Shown here in pieces: positions 25,652 through 29,091 of a DNA stretch of 29,091 bases. A program made the translations under genes and the position numbers. The stretch's first letter is position 1, and each line of letters begins with the position of its first letter. The DNA is from Nigerium sp. (lineage in GTDB: Bacteria > Actinomycetota > Actinomycetes > Propionibacteriales > Propionibacteriaceae): the NCBI GenBank assembly GCA_016711325.1, contig JADJTH010000002.1:1-29091 (forward strand), in the 5' to 3' direction. Below the pieces are notes generated by a model that searched no databases, had not been told where the DNA came from, and worked only from the letters and a program-made list of their open reading frames with translations.

Positions 25652-26622
25652 GCGTCCCCCTTCGCGGCCGTAGCGAGCGCGTCGTGGCTCCAGCGCGCCC
25701 CGATCGGGGTGAGAAACACCCAGCGCGTCTCGTCGTCGGGGTCGATGCCCCGGCGGATGTCGATCTCGAGCCGGTCGGACGCCAACGCCTCGGCGACACC
25801 CGCGCCCCACTCGACGAAGGTGACGGACGCCGCGACGGAATCGTCCAGCCCGAGGTCGTCGAGTTCGGCAGCCCCGCCCAGGCGGTAGGCGTCCGCGTGG
25901 ACCAGCGCGGGCCGCTCGTCGCGCGACGGATGGACGCGCGCCAGCACGAAGGTCGGCGAGATGACCGGGCCGGCGACGCCCAACCCCGCCCCGACCCCCT
26001 GGGCCAGGGTGGTCTTGCCCGACCCGAGATCGCCGGAGGCGATGATCAAGTCACCCGCGCGCAGCAGGGGCGCGAGCCTGAGGCCGAGCCCGCGCATCGC
26101 GTCGGCGTCCGGCACCTCCACGGCAACGGGCAGCAGGCGGGCCATCACGACGCAGTTACCCTCGACGCCTTGCGCCTCGAAGCCGTGACGACGCCACCAC
26201 GCCTGCAGGCTCGGGAACTCCTGCCGGGCGAGCAGTTGCACGCGCTCCTCCCCCCGGACCGCCAGGTCCTCCAGCACGACGTCGACCGTGAACGACGCGA
26301 CACCCAGCCTGCGGTGCTCTGGCAGCACGCAGACCCGGCCCAGGCGCAGCGCGCCACGCTGCCGGGCGACCATGACCACTCCGACGGGCCGGTCGTCGAT
26401 GAGCGTGAGGTAGCCGAGACCGTTGTCCAGGCGGGCCTCGATCGAGCGGACGTCGTCCTTGAGTGCATCCGGTCGCTCCCCGGCGACCGGCCGCGCCAGG
26501 AACGCGCGATGCACCATGTCGAGGATGGCCGGCGCGTCGGCGGGTACCGCGAGACGCACCGTGAGTTCGCGCCCGTCGGGCAGGGTGGCCGCAGCGCGCT
26601 CGGGCGCGGCATCAGACGTCAT
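25648..26622 (-). CDS. tsaE: GNAT acetyltransferase - TsaE fusion protein
   Basis: One uninterrupted 324-residue frame carries two domains. Residues about 15-160 are a GNAT fold (LAVPADAPAILDMVHRAFLA; RVCVLPEHRRLGVASFTVDV; LQAWWRRHGFEAQG). Residues about 175-310 are TsaE, with Walker A ASGDLGSGKTTLAQGVGAGL, SPTFVLARVH, HADAYRLGG and FVEWGAGVAE. TsaE is the P-loop ATPase that resets the TsaBD complex in t6A synthesis. The acetyltransferase substrate is unknown. The ATG at 26622 precedes MTSDAAPERAAATL. No stop or obvious shift lies between the domains, so I take the fusion as real, while noting the error rate here. Confidence 0.88.
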   Translation of the reverse strand: MTSDAAPERAAATLPDGRELTVRLAVPADAPAILDMVHRAFLARPVAGERPDALKDDVRSIEARLDNGLGYLTLIDDRPVGVVMVARQRGALRLGRVCVLPEHRRLGVASFTVDVVLEDLAVRGEERVQLLARQEFPSLQAWWRRHGFEAQGVEGNCVVMARLLPVAVEVPDADAMRGLGLRLAPLLRAGDLIIASGDLGSGKTTLAQGVGAGLGVAGPVISPTFVLARVHPSRDERPALVHADAYRLGGAAELDDLGLDDSVAASVTFVEWGAGVAEALASDRLEIDIRRGIDPDDETRWVFLTPIGARWSHDALATAAKGDA

Positions 26623-26683
26623 GGCGGCCTTCCTGGCACGGTGGTGGGTTGGGCACAAACTGCGCCATTCTAACGCCGCCGGC

Positions 26684-27029
26684 TCAGCCCTCGCAGACCA
26701 CCATCGCCACCGCCACGCCGGCATCGTGGCTGATCGACACGTGCAGCCGGGTCACGCCGACCTCGTCGGCCCGCTCGGCCACGGTGCCGGACACCACCAA
26801 AGAGGGGCGTCCGGTCTCGTCCCGCAGCACTTCGCAGTCGCTCCAGCGCAGCCCGGCCGGGGCTCCGAGCGCCTTCGCGAGCGCCTCCTTGGCCGCGAAT
26901 CGTCCGGCAGGTCTGGTCGCTGCCGGAGTGCTCCGACAGCGTGAAGACGCGGTCCATGAAGCCCGGGCGCGCGCAGGCGTCCTTGATGCGGTCGATCGAG
27001 CACACGTCCACCCCGATGCCGAGGATCAT
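26684..27029 (-). CDS. acpS: Holo-[acyl-carrier-protein] synthase
   Basis: This reconstructed protein of about 115 residues starts ILGIGVDVCSIDRIKDACAR, with the Mg-binding Asp in GVDVCSI, and VFTLSEHSGS. After one missing base near 26915 comes GRFAAKEALAKALGAP, with the catalytic Glu in AAKEA, and then the C-terminal LHVSISHDAGVAVAMVVCEG. AcpS transfers phosphopantetheine from CoA to acyl carrier protein. It starts immediately after the glmS stop (TAGATG), which indicates cotranscription. Confidence 0.93.
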
Positions 27030-28861
27030 CTACTCGACCGTCACCGACTTGGCCAGGTTGCGCGGCTGATCGACATCGTGGCCGAGAACCGTCGCAACCT
27101 CGCAGGCGAAGATCTGCAGCGGCACGGCCGCCAGCAACGGTTGCAGCAGCGTCGAGGCGTGGGGGCAGCTCGATGCGCACGTCGGCGTACGGCGCCACCT
27201 CGTCGTCGCCTTCCTCAACCAGGACGACCGTGTAGGCACCACGGGCCCGGACCTCCTGGATATTGGAGATCACCTTGTCGTGCAGCTGGTCGCGGCCCCG
27301 CGGCGGACGACCACGAAGACCGGTATGCCCTCGTCGACCAGGGCGATCGGCCCGTGCTTGAGCTCGCCGGCGGGGAATCCTCGGCGTGCAGGTAGGCGAT
27401 CTCCTTGAGTTTGAGCGCTCCCTCGAGGGCGATCGGGTAGCCGACGTGACGGCCGAGGAACAGGAAGGACGGACGGTCGGCGAGCTCGCGCGCCAGCGCC
27501 ACCACCTCGTCGGTGCGATCGAGCACCTGCTGGATCTTGGCGGGCATCGACTCCAGCTCGGCCATCACGGCGGCGATCTCGTCGCCGTGACTTGTGCCGC
27601 GCACCTGCGCGAGGTAGAGGCCGAGCAGGTAGCAGGCCGCCACCTGCGTCAAAAAGCCTGTTGGGACGCCACGCCGATCTCGGGCCGGCGTGGGTGTAGA
27701 GGACGGCGTCCGACTCGCGCGCGGGATCGTGGAGCCGTTGGTGTTGCAGATCGCGATCACTTTCGCGCCCTGCTCGCGGGCGTGCCGGACGGCCATCAGC
27801 GTGTCGGCGGTCTCGCCGGACTGCGAGATGGTCACCACCAGCGTGTGCGGCGTGATGATCGGGTCGCGATAGCGGAACTCGGAGGCGATCTCGACCTCGC
27901 AGGGCACCCGCGTCCAGTGCTCGATGGCGTACTTGGCGACCAGCCCAGCGTAGAAGGCGGTGCCACAGGCGACGATGACGATCTTGTCGATGGTGCGCAT
28001 CTGACTTCGAGATACGGATCTCGTCCAACGTCAGCCTGCGGTCGGCGTCGAAGCGGCCCAGCAGGTCTCGGCGACGGCCCGGGGCTGCTCGTAGACTCCT
28101 TGCGCATGAACCAGTCGTAGCCGCCTTCTTCTGCCGCCGACAGATCCCAGTCGACGTGGTAGGGCTTGCCGTGAGCCTCGCCTCCGTCGAAGTCGGTCAC
28201 GCGGTAGCGGTCGGCGGCGACCTCGACGATCACGTCCCGGCCTATCTCGATGGCGTCGCGGGTGCTCGATAAACGCGGAGACATCGGACGCGACGAACAT
28301 CCGCCCACGCCGACGCCCACCACCAGCGGGCTGTTGCGGCGGGCGGCGACCAGCGTGTCAGCGTCTGGACGTCGATGGCGACGAGCGTGAAGGTACCCTC
28401 CAGGCGGCCGGCCACGGCCCGCATCGCGTCCGCCAGCGACAAGTCCTCGTCGACCGCGCGCTCCACCAGCTGGGCCGCGACCTCGGAGTCCGTCTCGAAC
28501 GGAAACCGACGCCGCCGGTCTCGAGTTCGCGCGCAGCGAGGCAAAGTCCTCGATGATGCCGTTGTGGATCAGCGCCACCTCGTCCACTCGCCGACAGGTG
28601 CGGGTGTGCGTTGGTGTCCGTCGGGGCGCCGTGGGTCGCCCAGCGGGTGTGCCGGATTCCGAGGTGAGAGGCCGGAAGCGGCGAGGTTTCGAGCTCGGCT
28701 TCGAGGTTGGCCAGCCTGTCCCGCCTTCTTCGCCGACACGAGCGCGTCTTCGCTCACCAGGCGATGTTCGCGGAGTCGTAGCCTCGGTACTCATACGGCG
28801 CAACGCGTCCACGAGGATCTTCTGGGCGCCCTGCGGACCTACATACCTGATATCCGCACAT
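27030..28861 (-). CDS. glmS: Glutamine-fructose-6-phosphate aminotransferase (many frame breaks)
   Basis: Joined over frames this is a full-length GlmS of about 611 residues. It has the N-terminal amidotransferase with nucleophilic Cys2 (MCG), ALRRMEYRGYDSANIAW and VALIHNGIIEDFASLRA; then two SIS domains with IVACGTAFYAGLVAKYAIEH, TLVVTISQSGETADTLMAVR and GYPIALEGALKLKEIAYLHA; and the classic end DVDQPRNLAKSVTVE. GlmS makes glucosamine-6-phosphate for peptidoglycan. I count at least a dozen frame changes (for example near 28855, 28740, 28600, 28360, 28010, 27690, 27385 and 27165), more than in any other gene here, so either the read quality is worst here or the gene is decayed. A leaderless start is suggested by TAGGCT seven bases before the ATG. 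Confidence 0.93.
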
Positions 28862-28868
28862 GGTTGCC

Positions 28869-28874
28869 AGCCTA
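28869..28874 (-). promoter_or_regulatory. -10 box directly before glmS
   Basis: TAGGCT, seven bases (GGCAACC), then ATG on the minus strand. This is a leaderless-type spacing; no convincing -35 is seen. Confidence 0.4.
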
Positions 28875-28909
28875 TCGTCCGCCACCGCCGACCCTGAAGG
28901 AGTCATCCG

Positions 28910-29091
28910 CACTCGACGAGTTCTCACTCCCTACGTGCCAGCCGACCGACGCAAGTGGGCCAACCTCGCCGACGAGATGCCTCTCCAACTGACCGAGGAG
29001 GCTCCCTGCGACGCGCCCGCAGCCGCGCCGATTTCATCGACATGGCCACCGTCGAGCAGGTCACCCTGCCGCTGGCAGAGCTGATCAGCCT
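28910..29091 (+). CDS. coaA: Type I pantothenate kinase, N-terminal part (runs off the right edge)
   Basis: Joined frames give PYVPADRRKWANLADEMPLQ, LTEEALRRARSRADFID and EQVTLPLAELISL, the conserved opening of CoaA (consensus SPYVxFxRxxWAxLR...PLxLTEEEL...EVxxVYLPLSRLL). CoaA phosphorylates pantothenate, the first step of CoA synthesis. AAGGAG at 28897-28902 is a probable ribosome binding site. No ATG or GTG follows in the right frame, so a base is likely lost near 28905-28930 and the start is unresolved. Another break is near 29005. Divergent glmS-coaA is a common actinobacterial arrangement. Confidence 0.78.

Noticed and set aside
1..29091. CRISPR arrays, rRNA or tRNA genes, phage structural genes
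   Set aside because: I found no regularly spaced short repeats, no rRNA-like segments, no full tRNA fold and no phage module.

Overview
The window is high-GC actinobacterial chromosome. Its housekeeping order (coaA / glmS-acpS-tsaE-tsaB-rimI-tsaD ... groES-groEL ... guaB-guaB3) is typical of Actinobacteria. A GNAT-TsaE fusion and a lipomannan-type mannosyltransferase make a Propionibacteriaceae-like organism my best guess, but that is inference. Many conserved and probably essential genes (guaB, guaB3, glmS, acpS, tsaD, tsaB, galE, coaA) carry single-base frame breaks, often at G or C runs. I read these mostly as sequencing or assembly indels, and I give the reconstructed span of each gene rather than its frame fragments.

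Layout. 1-4850 (minus): the N-terminal part of a penicillin-binding protein, guaB3, guaB and an MptB-type mannosyltransferase. 4851-5569: a junction zone with a hydrophobic minus-strand ORF abutting the C-terminal remnant of a MacB/FtsX-type permease. 5606-10096 (minus): a response-regulator remnant and an ABC-2 exporter (one ATPase, two permeases). The ATPase gene is split by an IS21-family element with a 5-bp target duplication, and removing element plus one duplication restores the frame exactly. 10097-10640: two histidine-kinase scraps in opposite orientation. 10685-13549: a large tandem-module sensor kinase (a degenerate kinase module fused to an intact one), convergent with a NarL-type response regulator.

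13335-15493 is the most accessory-looking part. A 394-bp segment (response-regulator head, terminator, groEL tail) occurs twice as a direct repeat of about 98% identity. Between the copies lie 1,371 bp with a likely recombinase C-terminal remnant, a palindromic operator candidate, and a two-gene unit: a small unrecognised protein plus an AbiEii/MenT-like nucleotidyltransferase toxin. Recombination between the repeats would remove this unit and restore an uninterrupted groEL-terminator-regulator order.

15396-17497: groEL and groES behind a clear CIRCE/HrcA operator with an embedded promoter. 17494-23522: a THUMP-like methyltransferase, a small membrane protein, galE (plus strand), NAD-malic enzyme, a NUDIX hydrolase and an EamA exporter. 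23530-28861: the t6A genes (tsaD, tsaB, tsaE) with rimI in an overlapping operon, then acpS and glmS. Divergent from glmS, the start of coaA runs off the right edge.

Several genes (mptB, the small membrane protein, maeA, glmS) have a TANNNT -10 box only 6-7 bases before the start codon, which suggests leaderless transcripts. I see no tRNA, rRNA or CRISPR array.
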